Below, piece after piece: positions 1 to 9,233 of a stretch of 64,000 nucleotides of DNA. Under the pieces are notes generated by a model. It was not told the origin of the DNA. It searched no databases and was given only the letters and a program-made list of their open reading frames with translations. Every line of letters starts with the position of its first letter. Position 1 is the stretch's first letter. Both the position numbers and the translations under genes were made by a program. This stretch comes from JAENVT01 sp963805445 (lineage in GTDB: Bacteria > Actinomycetota > Acidimicrobiia > Acidimicrobiales > Ilumatobacteraceae), in the NCBI GenBank assembly GCA_963805445.1, contig CAWDUI010000047.1, forward strand, positions 1-64,000, written 5' to 3'.

Positions 1-373
1 GGGCGGAGACGTGGCGCTCGTGGACGCGGTAAGCAACGTTTCGGGCGTCGCCACCAACGGTGACGGTCAGGTAGTACTCGCCGTCCTGCCACGTGTACTG
101 CAGAGGATTGACCCGGGTGGCGGCGATGTCGTGCGGGCCGAGTTCGTTGCGAATCGTGGTCTTGCCGCCGCCGAGGATGTTGTGGTCATGCGACACAACT
201 GCGACGTTGGCGACGACGGTTCCGGCGGGCACGGTCGCGCCTCCAACGGTCCGAAACGTCCACTCGACCTCCTCACCGCTCAACGCCGGCGGATCGACGA
301 ACTCGAGCTGGACAACACCGCCGGCCGAAGCGGCGTAGGCGTCGTAGTAGTCGCTGAAGTCGAAGTCGGTCAT
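1..373 (-). CDS. hypothetical protein, N-terminal part (runs off left edge)
   Basis: An open frame reads leftward from ATG at 373 to the window edge without a stop, giving at least 124 residues that begin MTDFDFSDYYDAYAA. A strong purine-rich ribosome site (AAAGGGGAG) lies about six bases before the ATG, which fixes the start. The visible part is acidic and rich in beta-forming V/T/G stretches, with no signal peptide or membrane helix. I recognise no family. The plus-strand frame over the same bases is a high-GC shadow. Confidence 0.6.
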   Translation of the reverse strand, partial: MTDFDFSDYYDAYAASAGGVVQLEFVDPPALSGEEVEWTFRTVGGATVPAGTVVANVAVVSHDHNILGGGKTTIRNELGPHDIAATRVNPLQYTWQDGEYYLTVTVGGDARNVAYRVHERHVSA

Positions 374-803
374 CAGGCACTCCCCTTTGCATTCGCGTGC
401 CAGTTACGTGTCTCGAGACGATACTTCGCCTGACGAGACAGCGCGGTTGGAGCGCGTCGCGACCATCGTGAGCTGGGCGGATTCCTAGATCCTCGCCATT
501 GGAATCGACCTCGAATCACAGGAATCGCCGGGTCTGTGCACCGGCTGGGTCATATGACTCATTGCCCCGGATCAGCGGCCTTGCGATAATGGCTCTCACT
601 TTCGGGTGCGGACGCAACCGAAACGAAGGGACGGGACGACACGTGACATTTCGCGTAGCGGCAGCATTTTTGCAATGACCCGACCGCACCAACGGTCGGC
701 TGAATTTGCCGCCGACCAGCCGGTGCACGAGTCGATGAGCCCAGGCGAGATGAACGAGCCGACCCTCCAAAAGACTCCAACTTCTCGGCGAAAGAGCGCG
801 ACC
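374..803. other. intergenic leader, no gene seen
   Basis: This 430-base gap separates the leftward edge gene from the rightward secreted protein. I see no convincing gene. The leader of the downstream gene holds a 7-bp hairpin (arms CCGACCG at 680-686 and CGGTCGG at 693-699, 6-base loop). The stretch around 612-640 has loose likeness to part of a c-di-GMP-I riboswitch, but the essential GGCAAACC-type element is missing. Confidence 0.4.
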
Positions 804-3101
804 ATGGACATCCAGAACAAGAGGAAGCGGCTGGGCGTAGCCGTCATCGCGGCCGCCGGATTGATGGGCGGCGCTGTGGCAGTCCACGCGGCCACCTTCT
901 CGCAGCGCGTGCAGTCGTCCACGCCCCCGGATGCGTTCCCGGCAATCGCCCCGACTTGCACCGCGACCTGTGCGATCACGCTCGACGCGGGGATCGGCGA
1001 GGTCGTGATTGCAGATGTCGTCAACGGCCCTCAAACGCTGCCGTTCTACGGATTCAACGTCAACGGCGAGGGCAGCGGGGCGCATACGCTCGCCGGCGGC
1101 GCCACCTCGACGATCAAGGTGCCGCTGGGCACGGTGTTGACGATCACGCTCTCACAGGACACCACCATCACGGACCCGATCGACCTGTCGTTCCCCAGCC
1201 TCCCGGTCGGCGACGTCACCCACGTCGGTTCCGTCTACACGGTCGTGGCCAGCAAGGTCGGCACCTCGGTGTTCCAACCAGGTTCGAACCCTGACGCGCC
1301 GCGGCAAGTCGCCATGGGCCTCGTCGGTGTCCTGATCGTCACGCCCACAGGCTGCGCCGGGCCCAACATGATGTGCGCGTACGACGGCGCCGTGTCGTAC
1401 GCCGACGAGGCATTGGTCGCCACGACGGATCTCGACTTCCAGTTCGCGACCGACTCTACGGACTTCCCCGGCATGAGCTACTTCGGTCAGTCGATGATGC
1501 CCGATGGCTCGCCACGCCAGGTGTACCACGTCATCAACGGCAAGTCGTTCCCCGACACCGATGTGATCGACGTACGGGCGGGCGACAGCGTGTTGCTGCG
1601 CTCGGTCAACGCAGGTGTCACCGACAAGTCGATGAGTTTGCTTGGCCTGCATCAAACCTTGCTGGGGCGCAATGCGTCGCGGTACGAAGATCCGCAGCAG
1701 TTCATCTCCCCCCTCGTCGGTCCGGGCGAGACGGCCGACCTGACCATTGAGATTCCGGCCAATGCCGCCTCCCAGCAGCGATACGCGCTGATGGACGCCG
1801 GTCGACAGATGAACCATGGCAACGACTACGGCTTCGGCGGCGCTCTCACGTTCCTCAACGTGTGGCCGGCCGCACCGGCGGTCGTGCCACCAGTGGAGGT
1901 GCCACCGACGGAGGTGCCGCCAGGGTTGTCGGGCCTGCCAGAAGGAACGCCAGCGATGCAGGACTTTGTGGCGCTGAAGCCGTCACGGTTGGCCGACACA
2001 CGTGCTGGGATGACGACCACCGATGGGTTGTTCGCCGGTGACGGGATCCGCAGCAGCGGATCGACTCTGGAGCTCACCGTTGCCGACCGCGGCGGCGTTG
2101 ATGCGACGGCGAGTGCCGTCGCCCTGAACATCACCGTGGCTGGCCCGCTCGGCAGCGGGTTCGTCACTGCCTATCCGTGTGGAACAGCACGACCGACGAC
2201 GTCGAACCTGAACTACACCACCGGCGGGACCGTACCGAATGCGGTGATCACCAAGGTCGGTACCGGCGGCAACGTGTGCGTGTTCGTGTCAACGACAACA
2301 CATCTGATCGTCGACGTCAGCGGATACTTCCCCACCGGGTCGAGTTACCAGCCGATCACTCCGGCACGTCTCCTCGAGACCCGTCCAGGACTGACGACCA
2401 TTGATGGGTTGCAGCAGGGTGACGGGCTGCGTGCTGCAGGGTCGGTGACGGCCGTGCAGGTCAGCGATCGAGCGTCGGTGCCGAGCGATCCTTCGGCTGC
2501 GGTGTTGAACATCACGGTCACCGCAGCGCAAGCATCGGGGTACGCCACGGTGTATCCGTGCGGCACTGCAGTGCCGACGGCGTCGAACATCAACTACGTC
2601 GCCGGCAGCACGGTTGCCAACCTGGCGATCGCCAAGATCGGCACCGGCGGCAAGGTGTGCATCTTCACCAGTGCCGGTGTGCACCTGATCGCCGACGTGA
2701 ATGGGTACTTCCCCGCGGTGACGTCGTACATGCCGCTCGACCCGGCCAGGCTGCTGGAGACACGATCCGGCCTCGACACCGTCGATGGACAGTTCACCGG
2801 CGCTGGCTTGCGGCCGGCGAACTCGATCACCGAACTGACCGTCACCGGTCGTGGCGGTGTCGCTGTCGGGGCCGCCACCGTGGTGCTCAATGTCACGGTC
2901 ACCGGGCCGACGGGGTCGGGCTTCGTCACCGTCTACCCATGCGGTACCGCTGCACCATTGGCGTCGAATCTCAACTACCACAGTGGTACCACGGTCGCCA
3001 ACGCAGTCATCGCCAAGGTCGGCGCCGGCGGCAAGGTGTGCCTGCTCAACACCGCCCCAACTCAACTCGTCGTCGACGTCAACGGCTACCTGCCGACCTG
3101 A
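804..3101 (+). CDS. secreted cupredoxin-like protein with three C-terminal repeats
   Basis: The protein has 765 residues. I chose ATG 804 because it opens directly into a signal peptide: MDIQNKRKRL, then a hydrophobic run ending AVHA around residue 29. The frame is open upstream to 606, but that part is arginine-rich and signal-free. Residues ~30-370 look like two cupredoxin or multicopper-oxidase-type beta domains, but I cannot pick out a full set of His/Cys copper ligands, so oxidase activity is not supported. A Pro/Val/Glu linker leads to three ~125-residue repeats (about 1966-2340, 2341-2725, 2726-3098). Each runs from a PARLxETR-type start through SNLNY to VDVxGYxP. The same repeat occurs in the protein at 12350. 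It is probably exported and cell-surface or extracellular. Confidence 0.8.
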   Translation: MDIQNKRKRLGVAVIAAAGLMGGAVAVHAATFSQRVQSSTPPDAFPAIAPTCTATCAITLDAGIGEVVIADVVNGPQTLPFYGFNVNGEGSGAHTLAGGATSTIKVPLGTVLTITLSQDTTITDPIDLSFPSLPVGDVTHVGSVYTVVASKVGTSVFQPGSNPDAPRQVAMGLVGVLIVTPTGCAGPNMMCAYDGAVSYADEALVATTDLDFQFATDSTDFPGMSYFGQSMMPDGSPRQVYHVINGKSFPDTDVIDVRAGDSVLLRSVNAGVTDKSMSLLGLHQTLLGRNASRYEDPQQFISPLVGPGETADLTIEIPANAASQQRYALMDAGRQMNHGNDYGFGGALTFLNVWPAAPAVVPPVEVPPTEVPPGLSGLPEGTPAMQDFVALKPSRLADTRAGMTTTDGLFAGDGIRSSGSTLELTVADRGGVDATASAVALNITVAGPLGSGFVTAYPCGTARPTTSNLNYTTGGTVPNAVITKVGTGGNVCVFVSTTTHLIVDVSGYFPTGSSYQPITPARLLETRPGLTTIDGLQQGDGLRAAGSVTAVQVSDRASVPSDPSAAVLNITVTAAQASGYATVYPCGTAVPTASNINYVAGSTVANLAIAKIGTGGKVCIFTSAGVHLIADVNGYFPAVTSYMPLDPARLLETRSGLDTVDGQFTGAGLRPANSITELTVTGRGGVAVGAATVVLNVTVTGPTGSGFVTVYPCGTAAPLASNLNYHSGTTVANAVIAKVGAGGKVCLLNTAPTQLVVDVNGYLPT

Positions 3102-3201
3102 GAGGTCTCCCGCACCCGTGCCGCTCGCTGCGACGGCACGATACAGACCAGGCGACCTCCCGGCGGTGCCGGTGTCCGTGTATCGTCGTCGCAGAGCGTG
3201 T

Positions 3202-4623
3202 ATGTCAAATGACGAGACCGTGAGTCAGCCGCCCGAGGCGTTGGTGATCTTCGGCATCACCGGCGACCTGGCTCACAAGATGACGTTTCGGGCGTTGTAC
3301 GGCTTGGAGGTTGCCGGTCGGTTGGACGGCCCGATCATCGGAGTCGCCGTCAACGACTGGACCGTGGACCAACTGGTTGCTTCGGCGCGGGACGCGCTCG
3401 ACTCGGCCGATCACATCGTCGATGAAGACGCCTTCGCCCGGTTGGCGAGGAGATTGACCTACGTTCAGGGTGATTTCACCGACCCCACCACATACGAACG
3501 GCTGGCTGCCGAGTTGAAGGGCGGCGCGAAAGCACTGTTCTACCTCGAGATTCCGCCTTCGCTCTTTGCGACGGTGGTCGTGGCACTCGGTCAGGCCGGA
3601 CTCACTGCGGGAAACCGCGTCATGATCGAAAAGCCCTTTGGTCACGACCTCGCCTCTGCACAGGCCCTCAACGACGAACTGCACGACGTCGTCGACGAGG
3701 ATCAGATCCTGCGCATCGACCACTTCTTGGGCAAGCAGCCGGTGCTCGACATCCACTTCCTTCGCTTCGCCAACGCACTGCTCGAACCCCTGTGGAACCG
3801 CGAGCACGTCGCTGCGGTGCACGTCACCCTCGCCGAGGACTTCGGGGTGGACGACCGGGGGGCGTTCTACGACTCGGTCGGGGCGCTGCGCGATGTGGTG
3901 CAGAACCACCTCCTCCAGGTGCTTGCCCTCATCGCCATGGAGGCCCCGGTCACCCCGGGGCATCGCTCCTTGTGGGACAAGAAGGTCGAGGTCTTCCGGG
4001 CCATGCCAGACGCCGACCCGGCTCATTGTGTTCGGGCTCAGTACCGGGGATACCTCGACGTTCCGGGTGTAGCAAGTGGGTCGGTGACCGAGACGTATGT
4101 TGCGCTGCGCCTCGAGGTGGACAATTGGCGCTGGGCCGGTGTGCCGTTCTTCATTCGGGCCGGCAAAGCGCTCGCCGCAACTGCGACCGAGGTCAGGGTG
4201 ATCTTCAAGCGGGCGCCTCGCCTTTCCTTCCTCGATCTGCCGTATCGAACCGAGCCGAACCAGCTCGTGTTGAGGATCGACCCCGATGCGGGACTGCGGG
4301 TGATCATGCTGTCGAAGGGCACCGACGGTCGAGCGTCGCGGGACGTTCACATGGACCTGGCCTTTGCCGCCGAGTTGGGCAAACCCGTCGACCCCTACGA
4401 GCGTCTGCTGCACGACGCACTGCAGGGTGACGGTTCGCTGTTCACCCGCGAGGACACCGTCGAGGAGACGTGGCGGGTGCTGCAGCCACTGCTGGACAAC
4501 CCACCGGATGTGACGACCTACGCCCCCGGTTCCTGGGGACCGCCCGAGGCAGACGCGTTGCTTCGGGGTCAGGGTTCGTGGCAGACACCGTGGCTCGGCC
4601 AACACGACGACGGCAGCGGTTGA
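3202..4623 (+). CDS. zwf: glucose-6-phosphate dehydrogenase
   Basis: This enzyme oxidises glucose-6-phosphate to 6-phosphogluconolactone with NADP, the first step of the oxidative pentose phosphate pathway, in the cytoplasm. The 473-residue protein has the N-terminal nucleotide-binding GxxGDL motif (G18-L23), the IEKPFGHD segment, the active-site R171-I-D-H-F-L-G-K and the downstream RGxFYD...DVVQNHLLQ block. ATG 3202 gives the normal family length; the frame is open far upstream through the previous gene. The usual DHYLGKE is DHFLGKQ here, a conservative variant. No opcA, tal or pgl lies alongside, so it stands alone and converges on the permease at 4744. Confidence 0.95.
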   Translation: MSNDETVSQPPEALVIFGITGDLAHKMTFRALYGLEVAGRLDGPIIGVAVNDWTVDQLVASARDALDSADHIVDEDAFARLARRLTYVQGDFTDPTTYERLAAELKGGAKALFYLEIPPSLFATVVVALGQAGLTAGNRVMIEKPFGHDLASAQALNDELHDVVDEDQILRIDHFLGKQPVLDIHFLRFANALLEPLWNREHVAAVHVTLAEDFGVDDRGAFYDSVGALRDVVQNHLLQVLALIAMEAPVTPGHRSLWDKKVEVFRAMPDADPAHCVRAQYRGYLDVPGVASGSVTETYVALRLEVDNWRWAGVPFFIRAGKALAATATEVRVIFKRAPRLSFLDLPYRTEPNQLVLRIDPDAGLRVIMLSKGTDGRASRDVHMDLAFAAELGKPVDPYERLLHDALQGDGSLFTREDTVEETWRVLQPLLDNPPDVTTYAPGSWGPPEADALLRGQGSWQTPWLGQHDDGSG

Positions 4624-4743
4624 GCCGGCCCGGATCATTGACGTCGCCGTCGCGCTCCACCTCGAATGCGTGACCTACGACAACCCGAATCCAAGTCTGC
4701 GCTGACGCAGCAGTCGGCTGACGACGCCTGCGCGGTCACCGCG

Positions 4744-7254
4744 TCAGTCGAGCGCCCGGCGAGCGATCGTCGGTGGTTCCCGCCCGCCGAGCAACCATGC
4801 AACCGTGCACGCGACGAGGGGCAATCCAAGCACCACGATCAGCAGGTTGACGATCGGGACGGGTGACAGCTGGCTCAGATCATCGGAGTAGCCGGCGATC
4901 AGTGCGATGTACGCACCCATCAAACCGAGGAACGCACCGAGCAGCGCAAGCGCACCCGCGGTTGCCGCAGTCAGCATGCGCCGCGCCGAACTGCTGGCGC
5001 CTGTCGCGGTCAACGTCTGCAAGTCGCGTCCCGCTTCGCCGCGGATCAATCCGATGGTCATTGCCAGGATGCTCAACGCCAGAAGCATGCCGACGATCGT
5101 TGCGATCAATCGAGTCAGGAACAGGCTGTGGCGGGCGTTGCGCGTCACGAGCGCGACTCCCGAATCTGTGGCCAGATGATGAGCGGCGGCGCGTTCCTGG
5201 CCGGTGATCGCGTGGTCCAGAACGATCAGCCATCCGGCGCGGGTCGCCGTCCACTGGTGGCTGCGCATGGCGCTCTCGGTGATGAACGACCTCGGCTGAT
5301 CCGAGTACCCAGGGTCATCGATCGGCTGGACGACTGCCAATTCGTCGAGGTTCGGATCCCGCTGGCGTTTGAAACCACTGGGGTCGACCAGGGTCAAGTG
5401 GCCGGTCTGAGCGGTGAGCACCTCGGTCCCTGGTTCGATGGTGTCCGGGTCGACTCCGACGGTGGCAAGGATGTCGGGGTTGGCGACGTAGATGTAACCG
5501 TTGCTGCCCGACACCTCGATTCCATGATCAACCTGCTGACCGAGGAGGATCGTCGGACGTCCCGGTCGGCCCTGCGGATCCGCGGAGGACCCATCAGCCG
5601 TCGGGGCGGCGACCGCTGCGTCGAGGGGGTAGATCTTGGCGCCCAACGACTCCGCAAGTTGGTCCATCGAAGCGTCGAGTTGGTCGATCTGCGCCGCGGT
5701 GCGATCAGGGATGAGGTCGAAGTCGGCGAGGCGGAAGAGCATCTGGCGGTCGGACAGGTTGCCACTGTCGTGATTCGGCGTTGCCGCCGCAGAAATCACG
5801 ATGGCTGTGAAGGCGATGCCGAGACCGAGGCTGATGGCTGCAAGTGCGGCCGCTGCGCGCGCCTGGTAGCGAGCGAGGTCGCGCAGCGCCAACCGCGCCG
5901 CGATCGGCAACGGGCGAGCGACGATCGTCAGGGCGCGGATCGCGATCGGGCAGAGGAACAGGATCCCGAGCACGATGGCGATGGGTCCGCCGACAAAGGG
6001 AAACGGCTTCGCCACTCCGGTCTTGTCGATGCCCTTGGCCAAGCACACGTACCCGACCACGAAGAAGATGACCGCCGCGAGAGCGGATCGATGGGCTCGC
6101 TTGGGTCGCGGTGGGCGCCCCGACAACGCGGTCACGATCGGCACTCGCGCCGTGGTTCGCGCCGGCCACCACGCTGCCGCGGCTGTCGTCAACAGCGCCA
6201 ATGCGATCCCGGCGGCGAGCAGCCACCAGGGGATGTCGGCACTGTTGATCCGATGGTTGGCAACCGACTCCAGACTCGAGCTCCACGTGAACCACCCGAT
6301 CAGTGCCACGCTGGTTCCGACAACTGCCGACACGAGACCTGCCGCCAGACCATGGGCGATGGTCACGAGGCGAAGCTGCTTGTTCGTTGCACCCATTGCC
6401 GCCAGCATCCCGAACTGACGCAGCCGACGTTGGGCGACGACCACGAAGCCCGCAGCCGCGACAAGCGACACGAGCAACAGCGCGATCGTGTCCAACGACA
6501 ACGCGGCGATCACCGCAGCTCCGCGGTCGGACGCACCGCGGCTCTGCGAGAAGCCGGTGATGCCGACCGGGGTCGGAAACCTGCGTATCGAGTTGGGTCC
6601 GTCCGCGTGACCGTCGAGGTGGCCGCGGATCAGAATGTTGACGGTCTCCGAGGCGCTCGGATCGCCCGGCACCGTGAGGATGAACTCGTCGTCGAGTTGG
6701 GTGGAGTTCTCGACAACGCCCACGACGGTCCACGGCTCGGCGAGTACCCTGAGCTGGTCCCCGACACCCACGCCGAACGTTGCCGCGAGTCCGTTGGTGA
6801 CGGCGACCTCACCGCCTTTGGTCGGGTATCGGCCGTTCAGCAGCGTGAGCAGCGGGCCGCTGTAGAGACCGTGTGGATCTTCGGCGCGGAGGTCGACGTT
6901 CTCCACCGAACCAGGAATCGGCAACTGTGCGTGCCAGATCGTTTCGACCGGTGCGTACTGGTCCGCAAGCTTGGCGACCTCCGTCTTCAACGCCCCGGAA
7001 TCGGAGCTCGACAGCGTGAGCCGGCGGTCGGCATTGCCGAACTGTGCTGACTCTGACGGGGTGATGTTGTAGGCAGAGATGGCCGCAAACACTGCGGCGG
7101 CAACCGTCACGCTGAGCAGCACGAGCACGATGAGCTGCTGGCGCCACTCGCGCCGGAACATGCGCCATGCCCAACGCGTGACCGCCCGCCGTCCGGCGAC
7201 TCCGCCGCCGGCGCCCGATCGTCGCTGGGCGTAGGCGACCTCGAGCACCGTCAC
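4744..7254 (-). CDS. FtsX-family ABC transporter permease (two FtsX domains)
   Basis: This 836-residue membrane protein has one N-terminal helix (about residues 41-63), a large extracytoplasmic domain, a helix cluster around 245-375 with an FtsX-type cytoplasmic turn (AAMGATNKQLR), a second helix cluster ~390-485, a second extracytoplasmic domain and a C-terminal helix cluster ~715-820. This is the fused double-FtsX layout of bacterial exporters of the YvcR/BceB/MacB class. I chose GTG 7254 because it overlaps the ATPase stop as GTGA; the frame is open further upstream but only over ATPase-coding DNA. It should form a membrane complex with the ATPase and be controlled by the PadR gene upstream. 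The substrate is unknown. Confidence 0.85.
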   Translation of the reverse strand: MTVLEVAYAQRRSGAGGGVAGRRAVTRWAWRMFRREWRQQLIVLVLLSVTVAAAVFAAISAYNITPSESAQFGNADRRLTLSSSDSGALKTEVAKLADQYAPVETIWHAQLPIPGSVENVDLRAEDPHGLYSGPLLTLLNGRYPTKGGEVAVTNGLAATFGVGVGDQLRVLAEPWTVVGVVENSTQLDDEFILTVPGDPSASETVNILIRGHLDGHADGPNSIRRFPTPVGITGFSQSRGASDRGAAVIAALSLDTIALLLVSLVAAAGFVVVAQRRLRQFGMLAAMGATNKQLRLVTIAHGLAAGLVSAVVGTSVALIGWFTWSSSLESVANHRINSADIPWWLLAAGIALALLTTAAAAWWPARTTARVPIVTALSGRPPRPKRAHRSALAAVIFFVVGYVCLAKGIDKTGVAKPFPFVGGPIAIVLGILFLCPIAIRALTIVARPLPIAARLALRDLARYQARAAAALAAISLGLGIAFTAIVISAAATPNHDSGNLSDRQMLFRLADFDLIPDRTAAQIDQLDASMDQLAESLGAKIYPLDAAVAAPTADGSSADPQGRPGRPTILLGQQVDHGIEVSGSNGYIYVANPDILATVGVDPDTIEPGTEVLTAQTGHLTLVDPSGFKRQRDPNLDELAVVQPIDDPGYSDQPRSFITESAMRSHQWTATRAGWLIVLDHAITGQERAAAHHLATDSGVALVTRNARHSLFLTRLIATIVGMLLALSILAMTIGLIRGEAGRDLQTLTATGASSSARRMLTAATAGALALLGAFLGLMGAYIALIAGYSDDLSQLSPVPIVNLLIVVLGLPLVACTVAWLLGGREPPTIARRALD

Positions 7255-7978
7255 GTGGTCGGTCCCGGAACCAGCAGTGATTCGGGGCCGGCCGGCGAGG
7301 CGGTCTGATCGACGACCCGGCCATCGCGCAGGAACACCACCCGGTCGGCCCACGAGGCCAGCTGGGCGTCGTGGGTGACGATGATGCCGGCAACGCCGCG
7401 CTCCATGGCCTTGCGCAGCAGGCGCATCACGGCTTCGCCGTTGGCGGAGTCGAGGGCACCCGTCGGCTCATCGGCGAGCAGCACATGGCGTTCGCCGACG
7501 AGTGCCCGAGCGATCGCGACACGCTGCCGCTCACCACCGGACAGCTCGTCGGGGAAGCGGGCAGCGTGCTCGGCGACGCCGAGCGCGGCAAGTGCCTCGA
7601 GGCCGAGGGAGCGGGCGGCCTTCGAGCTCACACCGTCGAGTTCCAGCGGCAACGTGACGTTCTCCGCTGCCGTGAGGCCGGCGAGCAGGTTGAAGTCCTG
7701 GAACACGTAACCGATCGAACGCCGTCGAAGGCGAGCCCGGTCGTTGCGTGACATGGCCGACAATGCGACGCCATCGATGGAGACCTCCCCGGTGCTCGGT
7801 TCCTCGAGGCTGCCGGCGATGGTGAGCAAGCGTGCTCTTGCCCGAGCCGCTGGGGCCCATCACGGCGACGAGCTCGCCTGCCAGCACGGTCAGGTCGACC
7901 TCGTGGAGAGCTTGGACCTCCGACGGCGCCTTCGCCATAGACCTTCGTCACGCCGCGGAGCTCGATCACCGCGGTCAC
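7251..7978 (-). pseudogene. ABC transporter ATP-binding protein (two frameshifts)
   Basis: This is a LolD/MacB-type ATPase spread over three frames. The first starts at GTG 7978 (VTAVIELRGVTKVYGEG). The second (APSEVQALHEVDL) carries Walker A GPSGSGKST. The third (7829 to 7251) carries the Q-loop FQDFNLL, signature LSGGERQ, Walker B VLLADEP and the H-loop ITHD. At about 7835 one extra T (CTTGCTC for CTGCTC) breaks the frame just after Walker A; the other break is near 7935. All catalytic motifs survive in the displaced frames, so sequence error or very recent mutation is likely. The stop overlaps the permease GTG. Taken as drawn, the gene makes no intact ATPase. Confidence 0.8.
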
Positions 7979-8554
7979 GCCCACACCGTCGACTTCCGGG
8001 CGATGCCGCGGCGCCGGCTCAGCGGCTCCCGGCTCAGGCAGCGGCCGCCGCTTCAATCGCGCATCAGCGGCGTCGAGCCAGCGCACCACGGCGTCGAGGC
8101 GAAACAGCTCGGCATCGGCGATCAGCGCCAGCTCGACATCATCGTCGGCGGCCTTGGCCTTGATGTGCGTGCAGTGCTGCATCGCCTCCACGAAGTGGCG
8201 CCGGTGGACCTGCAGCACCTCGTGCAGGTCCACGCCGGGCAGGCGCAAGCTGACCAGCACCTTGATGATCAACTCGTCGCGGGGCGGGAGCTCGGTGTCA
8301 GGAGGCGTGTGCAGCCAACGCGTCAGCTCCCCGCTGCCGTCCGCGGTGATGCGGTAGCGCTTCCGCGGCCCGTCGCCATCCGCCTCGTCCGATTCGACGA
8401 GCCCATCGCGCTCGAGCCGTTGCAGCGTCGTGTACACCTGGCCGACGTTCAGCGACCACACCTCCCCGGTGCGGATCTCGAACTCCTGACGCAGCCGGAG
8501 GCCGTACTTCGGACCCTCGCTCAGCAGGGCCAACAGGGCATGGGGGACGCTCAT
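7979..8554 (-). CDS. PadR-family transcriptional regulator
   Basis: The start is ATG 8554 (MSVPHALLALLSEG). Residues 1-75 form the PadR winged helix (YGLRLRQEFE, QVYTTLQRLERDGLV) and residues ~95-180 the helical dimer region. The family normally represses a neighbouring membrane-protein or drug-efflux gene until a ligand binds, which fits the ABC exporter downstream. As drawn, the frame has no stop and runs into the ATPase frame. A single-base change near its end would instead terminate it at the TGA of the GTGA at 7978-7975, the overlap style used throughout this window, so I give an approximate end. The promoter at 8585-8612 precedes it. Confidence 0.8.
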
Positions 8555-8584
8555 GAGGCGCTCACGGGTCGGGACATACCCCGT

Positions 8585-8612
8585 AGTATACGCAGTATTA
8601 CATTCTTGGCAA
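8585..8612 (-). promoter_or_regulatory. promoter of the PadR-ABC operon
   Basis: Reading leftward, a -35 box TTGCCA (8612-8607) and a -10 box TATACT (8590-8585) are separated by 16 bases, about 30 bases before the PadR start codon. Both boxes are close to the sigma-70-type consensus, unusually clear for this GC-rich DNA. Confidence 0.7.
8588..8598. promoter_or_regulatory. probable PadR operator
   Basis: The palindrome ATAC-TGC-GTAT overlaps the -10 box of the promoter above. A small AT-rich dyad placed here fits autorepression by the adjacent PadR protein. This assignment is inference from position and symmetry. Confidence 0.5.
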
Positions 8613-8840
8613 GCGGTATCTGCGCTGTTCTCGCGCCGCACGGGTGCCGACTCGCGCCAGGGGCACCGCGCGCCGACTCGCCGGATGGCCCGGGGCCGGC
8701 GATCTCGGTACCCCCGATCCCGAAATCGGAACCCCGTGGAGCCTGGTCCGGCGAGCGTGCAGCGCTCGCTCGACGTTGGTCCCGCCGCAACGACCGCCGG
8801 TGTCCGAGCGGCGACTTCTGATCACCGCCTGGACTCGCCG

Positions 8841-9086
8841 CTAGGGCAGTTCGTCTGGAAGGTTCGGGGTCTCGGGCGTCTCGGTGGCATCGTCGCCGGA
8901 CATCCGTTCTCGCGCCGCTCTGATTGCCTCATCGGCGAGTGCACCCACCGCCTTCTCCTGAACGGTCGTCATCACGTCGGAACCCACATCGGTCACGGAT
9001 GTCACCACCGACGTCGTGGTCCTCTCGATCAGGCTGCTCGCTCCTGGCGCCGCAGCTGCCGCTCCGCCGATTCCCTTCTCACCCAT
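8841..9086 (-). CDS. small hypothetical protein, 81 aa
   Basis: An ATG at 9086 follows a GAGGAG ribosome site by about ten bases and opens an 81-residue frame ending at TAG 8841. The product is Ala/Thr/Val-rich in its first half, has a helical amphipathic middle (EKAVGALADEAIRAARERM) and an acidic Thr/Pro tail. It has no signal peptide or obvious membrane helix. I recognise no family; codon use looks like that of real genes nearby. Confidence 0.5.
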   Translation of the reverse strand: MGEKGIGGAAAAAPGASSLIERTTTSVVTSVTDVGSDVMTTVQEKAVGALADEAIRAARERMSGDDATETPETPNLPDELP

Positions 9087-9233
9087 CCGAACCAGCTCCT
9101 CGTCTCGACTCGCAGACTAGCATTCCACGTGGCGAGGACCGTTGGGCTCTGCCTCGGCAGAAGGGTGCGGGCAGTGTCGGACCAGTTGTGTCCCGGATCG
9201 CGATCTCGTGGGGAGATTTGCGTCGTCCCCGAG

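Noticed and set aside
11..433. 140-codon plus-strand frame at the left edge
   Set aside because: The opposite strand has a better ribosome site, start and protein-like composition.
600..660. possible c-di-GMP riboswitch before the secreted protein
   Set aside because: GGACGCAA-like bases are present, but the GGCAAACC element and pairing helices are missing.
4702..4747. CTGACGC/GCGTCAG hairpin between convergent genes as terminator
   Set aside because: The stem is seven bases with a 32-base loop, no T-tract, and it overlaps the permease stop.
5128..7050. 640-codon plus-strand open frame
   Set aside because: It is antisense to the well-supported FtsX permease and is Arg/Asp-rich and motif-free, the usual shadow of a GC-biased gene.
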